Source: Vairimorpha apis BRL 01 (lineage: Eukaryota > Microsporidia > Nosematidae). From it: a stretch of DNA of 14,550 bases. The position numbers were made by a program, and so were the translations under genes. Numbering within the stretch: the stretch's first letter is position 1; the number at the start of each line of letters is the position of its first letter. The notes under the pieces are model-generated. The model did no database searches. It saw nothing but the letters and a program-made list of their open reading frames with translations, and was not told where the DNA came from. Location of the stretch: the NCBI GenBank assembly GCA_000447185.1, contig KE647277.1, positions 1-14,550 on the forward strand, written 5' to 3'. Below are positions 7,825 through 14,550 of the stretch, piece by piece.

Positions 7825-9531
7825 TTATAAAGATCTAAAAAGAGGATGTGTACTATCTTTAGATCTAATAATTTTTTGATGTTTACTTTGTCTCCAATAT
7901 AATATCAATAAAAATAGCAAATTTACACTTATAACTGTGATCAAAACGATTAAAATTTTAAACGTATACTCAGAAGTATTAAAAAATGCAACTATTTTAT
8001 ATTTACCATATTCTCCTAAAAAAATTATCAGATCAAAATTTTGTATTATACTATTATCAATAAAATAAATGTCTTTATGTTTATTATGCTCAGAAATCCC
8101 TATACGTAAAATATTTATCATAAATGCAGAATCTCCAAGACCTATAGTAGAAGTTTGTGAAACTAAATGCAAAAATGGACCTGATCCAAAGTTTGTAGAT
8201 ATTTTTAAGTTATTTCCATCATTAAAAATAAGCATATATGAAATTCCCGGAAGTGACATTCCATATTTATTAGAACCTTTATTTATTAAAGATGTAGTCA
8301 AACTTAATTTCATATTAGCTTTGTTAAGAGTATTCTCATAAGCTATAATAATTGGACTTCCGTTTTCTATTATATTTAATATTATATCTTCTTTTCCTTT
8401 ATTTCTATAATCAACAGTAGAGAATGAAATTACTACATCTTCTACACGTAAATAAGCATTGATTTCATCATATATAATAAAATCATTTAAAGTATTATTA
8501 AATTTTAAAGGAAGAATTATTTTTTTTGAATGTTCATTTTTTATTAATAAAAAAATTTCAGGTGTCCCATCCAAATCAATATCTGTTACGTAAATACCAC
8601 CAGATATGTTGTTAAGTTCTTCTAAATTATAAATTGCTTGTGCTTTTGGGTATAATGAGTTAATTGGAATTTTTTTATGATATAATGAATCTTTTGAAAA
8701 AAGACCTTTTTCAATATTTATAGCTTCTAAAGACACTTTTAAAGATTTATAATGAATAGGGTTTTCACGTCTTCCTTTATTAATATACAAATTAAGAACT
8801 GGACCATTTGGATCGTCTTCTACAAAAATCATACTGTTCATTCCAGAATTAGTAAAATCTCCAAATAAAACAGGACCAATTTTATTATTTGTTAATTCTA
8901 TTTCAAATAATAAATTAAACCCATTTGGTTTCGATTCAAAAACTTTTAACCACGTAGATCCATTCTTGTTTACAAAAAGACAAAGATCAGACTGCAAATT
9001 TCCAGTCAAATCAACAAATGTAGAAGCATGATCATTTTTTAATCTTTCATCTTCATTAATTAAATTCTTTAATATTTCATAGCTAATTGTACCATCGTTC
9101 ATACACAACATTTTAATATTTTTACTAGTGTCTAAAAATACTGCTGGTTTAGCATTTTCCCAGTTTGTAAATAAAAATGGCGCAGAAATTGTATTTTCTA
9201 AATCAATAATATCAACATTTAAATTTCCTTTTTCTTTTTTAAAATCTAAAAGAATATTTTCAAAATAATTTTCTTCTGTTTTAAATGATATAATTAATCC
9301 AGTATTACCATTACTTTCTAAATCGCAAGGTATAATTGAAAAAATTTTATTATCAAAATTATAAGAAAATTTTTGTTTATATATGTCATAATTATCATCG
9401 TATGCATAAATTAAAAGTTGTCTAGAATCAGACCCTACACCCACCATATCATAGTGTCTTTTATTAAAAATATCAGCATATGCCATTAGAAAAAAATTTT
9501 TAATAAGTGTTTTCATCGGAAAGGAAACCAT
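7825..9531 (-). CDS. ITFG1/TIP-like FG-GAP (T-cell immunomodulatory protein family) membrane protein
   Basis: The 568-residue protein looks like the ITFG1/TIP (LINKIN) family: an extracytoplasmic beta-propeller of FG-GAP-like repeats, one membrane helix near the C terminus and a short basic tail. FG-GAP-like calcium-loop motifs are visible as CDLESNGNTGLIISF (69-83), FVDLTGNLQSDLCLFV (172-187), FGDFTNSGMNSMIFV (223-237) and VTDIDLDGTPEIFLL (315-329, DIDLDG at 317-322). Further on, TIGLGDSAFMINILRIGIS (462-480) matches the family's conserved GLG...L.VGI block. The membrane helix spans about 524-546 and is followed by a 22-residue tail starting RQSKHQK. The N terminus (FPMKTLIKNFFLMAYA) is a weak signal peptide; ADIFNK then starts the first repeat. 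CCC two bases before the ATG supports the start. In animals the family is linked to cell adhesion; its job in microsporidia is unknown. The gene is intact, in contrast to its neighbours, and stands alone. The assignment rests on architecture plus several motifs. Confidence 0.8.
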   Translation of the reverse strand: MVSFPMKTLIKNFFLMAYADIFNKRHYDMVGVGSDSRQLLIYAYDDNYDIYKQKFSYNFDNKIFSIIPCDLESNGNTGLIISFKTEENYFENILLDFKKEKGNLNVDIIDLENTISAPFLFTNWENAKPAVFLDTSKNIKMLCMNDGTISYEILKNLINEDERLKNDHASTFVDLTGNLQSDLCLFVNKNGSTWLKVFESKPNGFNLLFEIELTNNKIGPVLFGDFTNSGMNSMIFVEDDPNGPVLNLYINKGRRENPIHYKSLKVSLEAINIEKGLFSKDSLYHKKIPINSLYPKAQAIYNLEELNNISGGIYVTDIDLDGTPEIFLLIKNEHSKKIILPLKFNNTLNDFIIYDEINAYLRVEDVVISFSTVDYRNKGKEDIILNIIENGSPIIIAYENTLNKANMKLSLTTSLINKGSNKYGMSLPGISYMLIFNDGNNLKISTNFGSGPFLHLVSQTSTIGLGDSAFMINILRIGISEHNKHKDIYFIDNSIIQNFDLIIFLGEYGKYKIVAFFNTSEYTFKILIVLITVISVNLLFLLILYWRQSKHQKIIRSKDSTHPLFRSL

Positions 9532-10064
9532 AAGGGATATTTTTGTTTCTTTTTATCAAAACATAATGACCAATAAAAACAAACTCCTTTTATAAATTGA
9601 AGACTTAAAGATTAAAAATATGATTTATATTTTTTTGTATTTAATATTATAACTTTTAGTAAACAAATATAGTATTGATATTAAATATAAAATTTATTAA
9701 TAAATATAAATTTTTATTTATGGAAAAGATTATGAAATATATTTAATGACATTTTTAAACAAATAAAAACAATGTTTTTATGAATTATTTTTTTCATAAA
9801 TTTTGAAAAAACATTTATAATGTTATAATTGACATGTTTTTTTCTTAAAAATACATAGAATTACATAAATGTTAAATTTAAAATTTTTAATAATGTAAAA
9901 TTTTACAAACTTAAAAATCAAAATCATTTAATTTTTTATTTAAATTTTTTAAATAAAAATTATACAGTAAGCTTAAAAAATAAATTTAATATATATACAA
10001 TTTTTGATGAATAACAAAATACATAGTAATCATTTTTGATTTAATAAACTTTTTAAAAAATATT
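9532..10064. other. AT-rich intergenic region
   Basis: The gap lies between the 5' end of the ITFG1-like gene and the 3' end of GCN5, both on the minus strand. Apart from the CCC signal at 9534-9536, I find only A/T-rich sequence without open frames or islands. The promoter of the ITFG1-like gene must lie in its left part. Confidence 0.5.
9534..9536 (-). promoter_or_regulatory. CCC start-site signal of the ITFG1-like gene
   Basis: The minus strand reads AAAAATATCCCTTATG, with CCC two bases before the ATG. It selects Met1 over Met6 of the long open frame. Confidence 0.65.
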
Positions 10065-10517
10065 TTAAAATTCCCAATATTTGATTGAATTTTCATAAAA
10101 TTTTAGTTTTTCTTCAAATAAAGTAAATAAAACTTCAGCACATCTATAATATTGAGTTTCTCTTGCATTAAATTTAAAACAATTATTTAACATTAGATGC
10201 ACATCAGAAATAAATAAATCTAAACTTTTATAAATATTGTTTCTAAATTTTTCTCTAATTTTTGAAAGATCCATTGGTGATTTAATTATTTCGTAATACT
10301 CAGGAATATCTTTCGCACTTACCGGATCCAAAAAAGGCCAAGAATTTGGATCATTTCTTAATATTCCCATCATTAACTCAATAAATCCATTCAAACATTC
10401 ATCCCGTCCTCTTCTATCTTTATTTATATTCATGTCATCTTTAATTCCTGGTATTTTTCTTATATTTGATTCATCGTTATATGTATAAGTTTTATAAAAA
10501 TCAGTAGTTTTTTTCAA
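10065..10517 (-). CDS. GCN5: GCN5 C-terminal part: bromodomain (frameshifted from the acetyltransferase part)
   Basis: This frame encodes the bromodomain of GCN5, which binds acetylated lysine in histone tails and anchors the SAGA-type complex. Counting from the Met at 10517, the WPF shelf is at 60-62, PEYYEIIKSPMDLSKI at 72-87, and NNCFKFN (111-117) holds the acetyl-lysine-binding Asn117, with Phe in place of the usual Tyr before it. Residues before 40, including IPGI (22-25), match the linker that joins the two GCN5 domains. It begins only 5 bp after the stop of the acetyltransferase frame on the same strand. It has no CCC signal, and in-frame sequence upstream of the Met (IDKL) continues the linker. 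It is therefore best read as the second half of one gene with one base missing near 10531-10541, not as a separate bromodomain protein. Confidence 0.88.
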   Translation of the reverse strand: MKKTTDFYKTYTYNDESNIRKIPGIKDDMNINKDRRGRDECLNGFIELMMGILRNDPNSWPFLDPVSAKDIPEYYEIIKSPMDLSKIREKFRNNIYKSLDLFISDVHLMLNNCFKFNARETQYYRCAEVLFTLFEEKLKFYENSIKYWEF

Positions 10518-10522
10518 TTTAT

Positions 10523-11218
10523 CTATAAAATTTTCTTTTTTGTTTTTAAAATATTTGATTTATTTATATAATCAATTTCCCAAAAAATAAGACACTCCAT
10601 GATTGTACCTCCTTCATAATCTTTAATATAACCTATCCAACTATCAAAACTGATTTTTGTTCTAAACCCTTGTTTTTTAAAATAACCAATTGCAAAATTG
10701 TCCGCGTATGTAATAAAATATATATTTCCTACATCAATACAATTTTTTTCAATCAAATAATCAAGCGAATTAATGTATAAATTTTTAAAAGTATTGTTTT
10801 TTGAGATAAAGTAATTCGTAAAATCTACTTTAGCATATTGTTTCAGAAGATCCATTAAAAAACTACCGATCCCTTTGATTTGATAATTAGAGTCAACTGC
10901 ACAAAACACAATTTCATAAAATTTTTGTTGATAAAAAGGTCTAAAACAGATTCCACCAATAATATTGTTAAAATTATTCAAAATTACTAAACAAATATGT
11001 TTTTCATCAAAAATTTGCCTCATTATATATTCTTTTGGCATTTTTGAAAGTTGTTTTTGAAAAAGAAATTTTAGTTTAACAAGGATTCTTTTGTCTGTTG
11101 TTTTATCAAAATTAGATATAAATAATATCTTCATATTTCCTATTTTAAAATTTTCATATAAATTTAATTCTTTTTTTCTTTTTCCGCTTATTTCTGTTTC
11201 CTCTAAAAGAAATTGCAT
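10523..11218 (-). CDS. GCN5: GCN5 histone acetyltransferase, catalytic part
   Basis: The 231-residue piece is a GCN5-type (GNAT) acetyltransferase, which moves acetyl from acetyl-CoA to histone lysines in the nucleus. Seen: FLFQKQLSKMPKEYI (51-65), YEIVFCAVDS (101-110) with catalytic Glu102 (Glu173 in yeast Gcn5), the acetyl-CoA loop QIKGIG (113-118), YADNFAIGYFKKQGF (171-185) and WIGYIKDYEGGTIMEC (194-209). Between LLKQYAKVDF and IYFITYADN there are about 30 extra residues (roughly 134-165) relative to yeast or human GCN5. The frame ends early at 10523; the bromodomain continues one base out of frame (10517-10065). Candidate slip sites are T6 (10536-10541, A6 on the coding strand) and T4 (10531-10534). 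A GGG triplet lies 16-18 bases before the ATG. The N terminus is short, typical of compact fungal-type GCN5. Whether the break is real or a sequencing error is open; GCN5 is expected to be needed. Confidence 0.92.
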   Translation of the reverse strand: MQFLLEETEISGKRKKELNLYENFKIGNMKILFISNFDKTTDKRILVKLKFLFQKQLSKMPKEYIMRQIFDEKHICLVILNNFNNIIGGICFRPFYQQKFYEIVFCAVDSNYQIKGIGSFLMDLLKQYAKVDFTNYFISKNNTFKNLYINSLDYLIEKNCIDVGNIYFITYADNFAIGYFKKQGFRTKISFDSWIGYIKDYEGGTIMECLIFWEIDYINKSNILKTKKKIL

Positions 11219-11556
11219 TTAACGGTTTAAAAATCCCTTTTTTACATTATTTGAATAAAAATTATATAATTTATAAAGAAAAAACTAATATAAATAAAAT
11301 TTACAAAATTTGATGTTAATGATTTTAAACTTACAAATTTTATGTTTTCAATTTTAAAATTTAATTGTTTAATTATTTGATCTTATTGTTTATTTTATTC
11401 TTATAAACTATTTAGTTCTAAATTCTTAATAAATATTTTAATTAAAACAATTTTTTAAGTTTAAAAATTAAGTTTACGAAAAAATTTTATGATCGTAAAA
11501 AATTCATTATAATTTTAATTAAATAAATTTTTTTTATAATATTCAATTACATTAGA
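11219..11556. other. AT-rich intergenic region between GCN5 and the PAP2 gene
   Basis: Both flanking genes are on the minus strand, so this holds the GCN5 promoter and the PAP2 3' UTR. Apart from the GGG element and a CCGTTA directly before the GCN5 start, only A/T-rich sequence is seen. Confidence 0.5.
11235..11237 (-). promoter_or_regulatory. GGG-like start-site signal of GCN5
   Basis: The minus strand reads AAAAAAGGGATTTTTAAAC and, after CGTTA, the ATG. GGG-like motifs are the documented alternative to CCC before microsporidian start codons. It is farther from the ATG than the CCC signals in this window, so the call is tentative. Confidence 0.45.
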
Positions 11557-12251
11557 TTAACAATTTACATTTTCCAAGCATCGTTTTCCAAATTTTTTAA
11601 AAAAAATTAAACTTACTAATCCTCCTAAAATATTACCTGCTATTATATCCGTAATAAAATGTCGATGATCTAAATATCTCGTTGTTCCTACATATATTGG
11701 TATAATTAAAAAACATACATTTAGTAAAACTTTTATCAATGGAATATTTAAATTAAAATTATTTATAGATTTAACAAATTGTGAATTTATAAATAAAATT
11801 AAGAAAATAAAACCACATCCACACGTAGCAGAATGTCCAGAAGGAAAACTTTTGCGACCATCTAAAATAATTTTTTTGTTTCCCTTACATATCTTAATAA
11901 TTGGTTTACATCTATCTAAAAAGTCAGGTCGTAGTCTACCAACTAAATTTTTTATATTTTCTACTAAAGCAACTACAGTTACATTACATGTTAAAAAAAT
12001 AACACAGAACAACATTACATTTTCTAATGGAATACTGGTTTTTTGAAAACAATAAAAGAAACATAAAATTGGTATGCAACTTGAAAAAAACGTGACAAAA
12101 TATATACTTAATGTATTTTTTGGTTTATGTTTTTTCATTATATTTTCAGTATTAGATGGCAATTCACGTATTCTAGGATCATATAACAATGAAAATATAT
12201 AAAAAAAGAAGATATTATAAGAATAATTGATATTAACATATATAACTTCAT
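11557..12251 (-). CDS. PAP2-family lipid phosphate phosphatase, with a -1 frameshift after the first membrane helix
   Basis: The main frame (11557-12189 and somewhat beyond) encodes a PAP2/LPP-type membrane phosphatase, which removes phosphate from phosphatidic acid, diacylglycerol pyrophosphate or related lipids. All three catalytic motifs are present: KNLVGRLRP (KxxxxxxRP), SFPSGHSA (PSGH) and TRYLDHRHFITD (SRxxxxxHxxxD with Ser to Thr), including both catalytic histidines. Several membrane helices separate them. LYDPRIRELPSNTE after the first helix resembles the DPxI segment of DPP1/LPP proteins. The frame has no ATG upstream of this segment. Another frame starts with ATG at 12249-12251, five bases after CCCC, and encodes MKLYMLISIILIISSFF, a plausible first helix; it joins the main frame if one base is restored in the A7 run at 12201-12207 (T7 on the coding strand). 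I therefore place the gene start at 12251. The catalytic part is intact; the break could be a sequence error. Confidence 0.88.
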
Positions 12252-12256
12252 TTATA

Positions 12257-12260
12257 GGGG
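12257..12260 (-). promoter_or_regulatory. CCCC start-site signal of the PAP2 gene
   Basis: The minus strand reads AAGTTCCCCTATAAATG, with CCCC five bases before an ATG that opens a hydrophobic helix. It argues that translation starts here and not inside the main frame, where only non-ATG starts are available. Confidence 0.6.
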
Positions 12261-12460
12261 AACTTTCTTAAAAATTTTATATTAAGAATAAAAAAATTTA
12301 TACTTAAACATTTAAAATATGTTTATTGTAAATTTATTTCTTTTGTTTTTTTTATTGTTTTAAAACTAAATAATTAATTTAATATTTGTATTTAAATTAA
12401 AAAAATCAATTTTATAACACACAAATGATTTCAAAATACATAAATTTAATATTTTTTATA

Positions 12461-12500
12461 TTTTATATTATAAATTATAAATTATATATTATATATTATA
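12461..12500. repeat. TA-rich low-complexity tract (ATTATA/ATATTA units)
   Basis: The tract repeats imperfect ATTATAA and ATATT units and contains only A and T. It is simple sequence of the kind expected at this base composition and is a likely place for assembly trouble. Confidence 0.5.
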
Positions 12501-13020
12501 AGTAAAAAAATTATATTAAATTATTCTAAAAATATAATCAAAAATAAATAACAAACTAAAATAATTTTAAATTTTTTATGTTATATTTTTAAACTAAAAC
12601 AATTAAAATAAGGTTTTAAATTGTAACAGAAAACTTATTTTTAAAAAATAAAAAAAATTTAAATAAAAAATTTTGCATCAAATAAAATTTAAATTTTTTT
12701 GTTGATTTTGATATTAAAATAGATATATATCAAATTTTTATAAATATTGTTTGTTTAATAATTTTAAAATCTTTAAATAACTAAAATTTTTTTTTTATAA
12801 TTTTTTGGGATTCTTTAAAAATTTCATTAACTTTAAAATATATTAATTATTTACAAAAACAAACAAATATTTAAAATTTTTATATAAAGTGCTGTAGTAA
12901 AATAACTACCACATTATTTAATTTATTATTTAATATATTTATATAATTTATCATTTTAATTTTAGAATTATTTAAATTTTAATCTATTTTATTTTCTAGA
13001 TATTATAAAACTATAAATAG

Positions 13021-13190
13021 AGTTGGACCCTTAAATACAACAGGTAGAGGGATGTAGAGTGAGAGAGATAAAGGATGACCAAATAAATAAATATTTAAAA
13101 AATAAACGATTATCTAAAAAAAAGTTTAATTGTAGAGAACTCCTTAAGTGATGAACTTTTATCAGTGAGTCGCACTATAAGTGTTTTTAA
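13021..13190. other. G+C-rich island of unknown nature: ncRNA, gene relic or element end
   Basis: G+C is 26 of 60 bases at 13021-13080, against 6 of 60 in the preceding 60 bases, and stays raised at about 13131-13173. A TATAAATAG word (13012-13020) lies just upstream and T-runs (13184-13188, 13194-13202) lie just downstream, as for an RNA polymerase III gene of roughly 150 nt. A GTGATGA box-C-like word is at 13148-13154 but I find no matching box D. Alternatively, one plus frame is open for 38 codons without ATG (13035-13151) and a second (13132-13218) continues with NSLSDELLSVSRTISVF-like content, as in a frameshifted gene relic. A decayed LTR or transposon end is a third option. I do not recognise a known RNA, protein or element. 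Strand is undecided. Confidence 0.45.
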
Positions 13191-14347
13191 ATGTTTTTTT
13201 TTGATAGATAATATTTAAAAAATATTAATTTATATTTTTATATATATTATAACACACAAAAAAATTTATAGAATATATACTAAAAATATTCAAAATGATA
13301 ACAATTTAATATTTATAAGCATTTTTATTTAGCAATAATTATTATTAATTTTATTTTTATAAAAAATAATTTATCTTAAATATTTAATAACAACTTGTGC
13401 TAAATTTTATTAATTTTTATATTAATTTATTATAAATTACAATTATAGCTTCGCATGTATCGTCTAAAATGAGATATATACAATATTTTATGATTAGTAT
13501 AAAAACAAAGTAATTGTTGTATGATAATATAAGATAAAATTTTAGTTATTTCAATTAATAATAACAATTAAATAGAAATATTTAAAGTTTTAAGATTTAA
13601 TTATTAATAAATTGATTTTAGATGATATTACTATTTTTTAAACTATATTTTTTTTACGGTAATAAAATTTTTTTTAATTATATAATTCAATTATCAATAT
13701 AAATATTAGATTATGTCATATATATATAAAAATCATTATGCTTTTTAAAAAAAATATAGAAATATTAGTTCCTTATAATAATAAAAAAGTTAATTTTTAT
13801 TTTTTTAAAATAAATGTAATAGTTTATAAAAATAATAAAATTTATACATTTAACATTAAAATTTTAAAAATTTTTTAATTTGTCTTCAAATGTTATTTAA
13901 AAAGGTAATAATAATTTAGATGTTTATATTATTTTCTAATAAAGTAGTAAAATTAAAAAGATTTCACATCGACAAATAATGCAATTAAAAATTTTAAATA
14001 TTTATTAATTTAAAAAAAGATATTATTTTATTGAACTAAGGTTAAAAAATAAAATTATAAATTTTACACAAATTACATCGAAAATCAACAGTTTTTTTTA
14101 TTGACTTATATATTTTTACATGTGATTTTGATAATTAAGAAATTATTGTAATATTTTATAAATAAAGTTTAAAGAAAAATATGTCAAAAAGATTGAATTA
14201 AATTTTGATACTTGTATTAATATTCAAATATATAAAAAAATTTTTTGTAATCATTCAATTTTATCATAATGTTAAAGATTTTAATAGATATATCATACAT
14301 TAAATAAAAAATTTTGATATGTACAATTAAGAATTTTTTGATAGGTG

Positions 14348-14363
14348 ACAAAATGCATTTTGT
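14348..14363. repeat. 16-bp perfect palindrome ACAAAATGCATTTTGT
   Basis: The sequence is its own reverse complement across all 16 bases with a central TGCA. It could bind a dimeric protein or form a small cruciform, but it has no gene beside it and may be chance. Confidence 0.35.
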
Positions 14364-14550
14364 TTAAAAACATTTAATTATATTATATAAAAAATTTACA
14401 TTAAATTTTATATTTTTTACCATTTTCATCTATTTTTAATAATAAGAATAATTATTAACAATGATTTAGATTTACATTTAATTTTACAAAGAATAAATTA
14501 TCATATATAACAAGCATGTAAAAATTTTCTAAAATTATTTAAATATTAAT

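Larger units (their letters stand above)
12252..14550. other. Long AT-rich desert with one G+C-rich island
   Basis: About 2.3 kb without a recognisable gene. It includes a TA-rich simple-sequence tract (about 12461-12500), a G+C-rich island (about 13021-13190, listed separately), a short less AT-biased patch (13441-13473) and a 16-bp perfect palindrome (14348-14363). There is no open frame longer than about 45 codons with coding-like content and no CCC-ATG pair. Confidence 0.5.

Noticed and set aside
10065..10517. A separate small bromodomain protein gene.
   Set aside because: It starts 5 bp after the GCN5 acetyltransferase stop, lacks a start signal, and its N-terminal part matches the GCN5 inter-domain linker, so one frameshifted gene is simpler.
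8069..12046. Plus-strand open frames at 8069-8341 and 11852-12046.
   Set aside because: Antisense to the ITFG1-like and PAP2 coding sequences, which carry clear family motifs.
13065..13085. AAGGATGACC-AAAT as part of a U6 snRNA.
   Set aside because: The ACAGAGA box and the internal stem-loop expected upstream and downstream are missing.
13148..13154. GTGATGA as box C of a C/D snoRNA.
   Set aside because: No CTGA box D within about 200 bases downstream on the same strand and no terminal stem; on its own a 7-mer is weak.
13162..13181. AGTGAGTCG followed by CACTATA resembles the reverse complement of a phage T7 promoter, as from a vector.
   Set aside because: Only nine contiguous bases match and the flanks differ; no other vector sequence is present.
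13425..13545. Minus-strand open stretch of about 40 codons containing YLILDDTCEAIIVIYNK, as a possible transposase relic.
   Set aside because: No start codon, no second supporting motif, and open stretches of this length occur by chance; only the patch at 13441-13473 has raised G+C.
1..14550. tRNA, rRNA, CRISPR arrays or bacterial operon features.
   Set aside because: No tRNA-like G+C island with a TTCRA-type arm, no rRNA motifs and no regularly spaced repeats; gene content is eukaryotic.

Overview
The window looks like nuclear DNA of a microsporidian, an intracellular fungus-related parasite with a reduced genome, and a very AT-rich one. Every recognisable gene is eukaryotic: RAD6-type E2, CIA2, ribosomal protein eL42, a PPP-family phosphatase, an MFSD1-like transporter, an ITFG1/TIP-like FG-GAP protein, GCN5 and a PAP2 lipid phosphatase. 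No introns are visible. Almost every gene has a CCC (once GGG) triplet within about 20 bases of its start codon, a documented microsporidian start-site signal. The species cannot be told from the sequence; the assignment is inference from gene content, AT bias and this motif.

Layout. 1-463: AT-only desert. 464-1779: a tight minus-strand cluster read eL42, then CIA2, then RAD6, with gaps of 23 and 6 bp; the 6-bp gap is only the CCC signal plus TTT. 1919-2799: a decayed PP2A/PP4/PP6-type phosphatase on the minus strand (lost start codon, frameshift, altered GNHE motif, internal TAG). 2800-3938: desert holding a short degenerate piece resembling the nuclease tail of a retroelement polyprotein (3106-3215). 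3939-5382: plus-strand MFSD1-like transporter in three frames. 5383-6593: desert with inverted repeats. 6597-7247: plus-strand unrecognised protein with an N-terminal membrane segment. 7825-9531: minus-strand ITFG1/TIP-like membrane protein. 10065-11218: minus-strand GCN5 split by one frameshift into acetyltransferase and bromodomain parts. 11557-12251: minus-strand PAP2 phosphatase whose start and first membrane helix lie in a second frame. 12252-14550: desert, apart from one island of much higher G+C at about 13021-13190 whose identity I could not settle.

The intact genes are mostly housekeeping: ubiquitination and chromatin (RAD6, GCN5), cytosolic Fe-S assembly (CIA2), translation (eL42) and membrane lipid and solute handling (PAP2, MFSD1-like). 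They do not form one pathway. Two patterns stand out. First, all six reading-frame breaks (MFS x2, GCN5, PAP2, phosphatase, retroelement relic) have the same sign, one base missing, and most fall in homopolymers; this could be base-calling or assembly error, or a real deletion bias. Second, the substitutions that damaged the phosphatase and the relic all look like G:C to A:T changes, as expected for decay under strong AT pressure. I found no convincing new multi-gene system. The best candidates for something undescribed are the G+C island at 13021-13190 and the membrane protein at 6597-7247.
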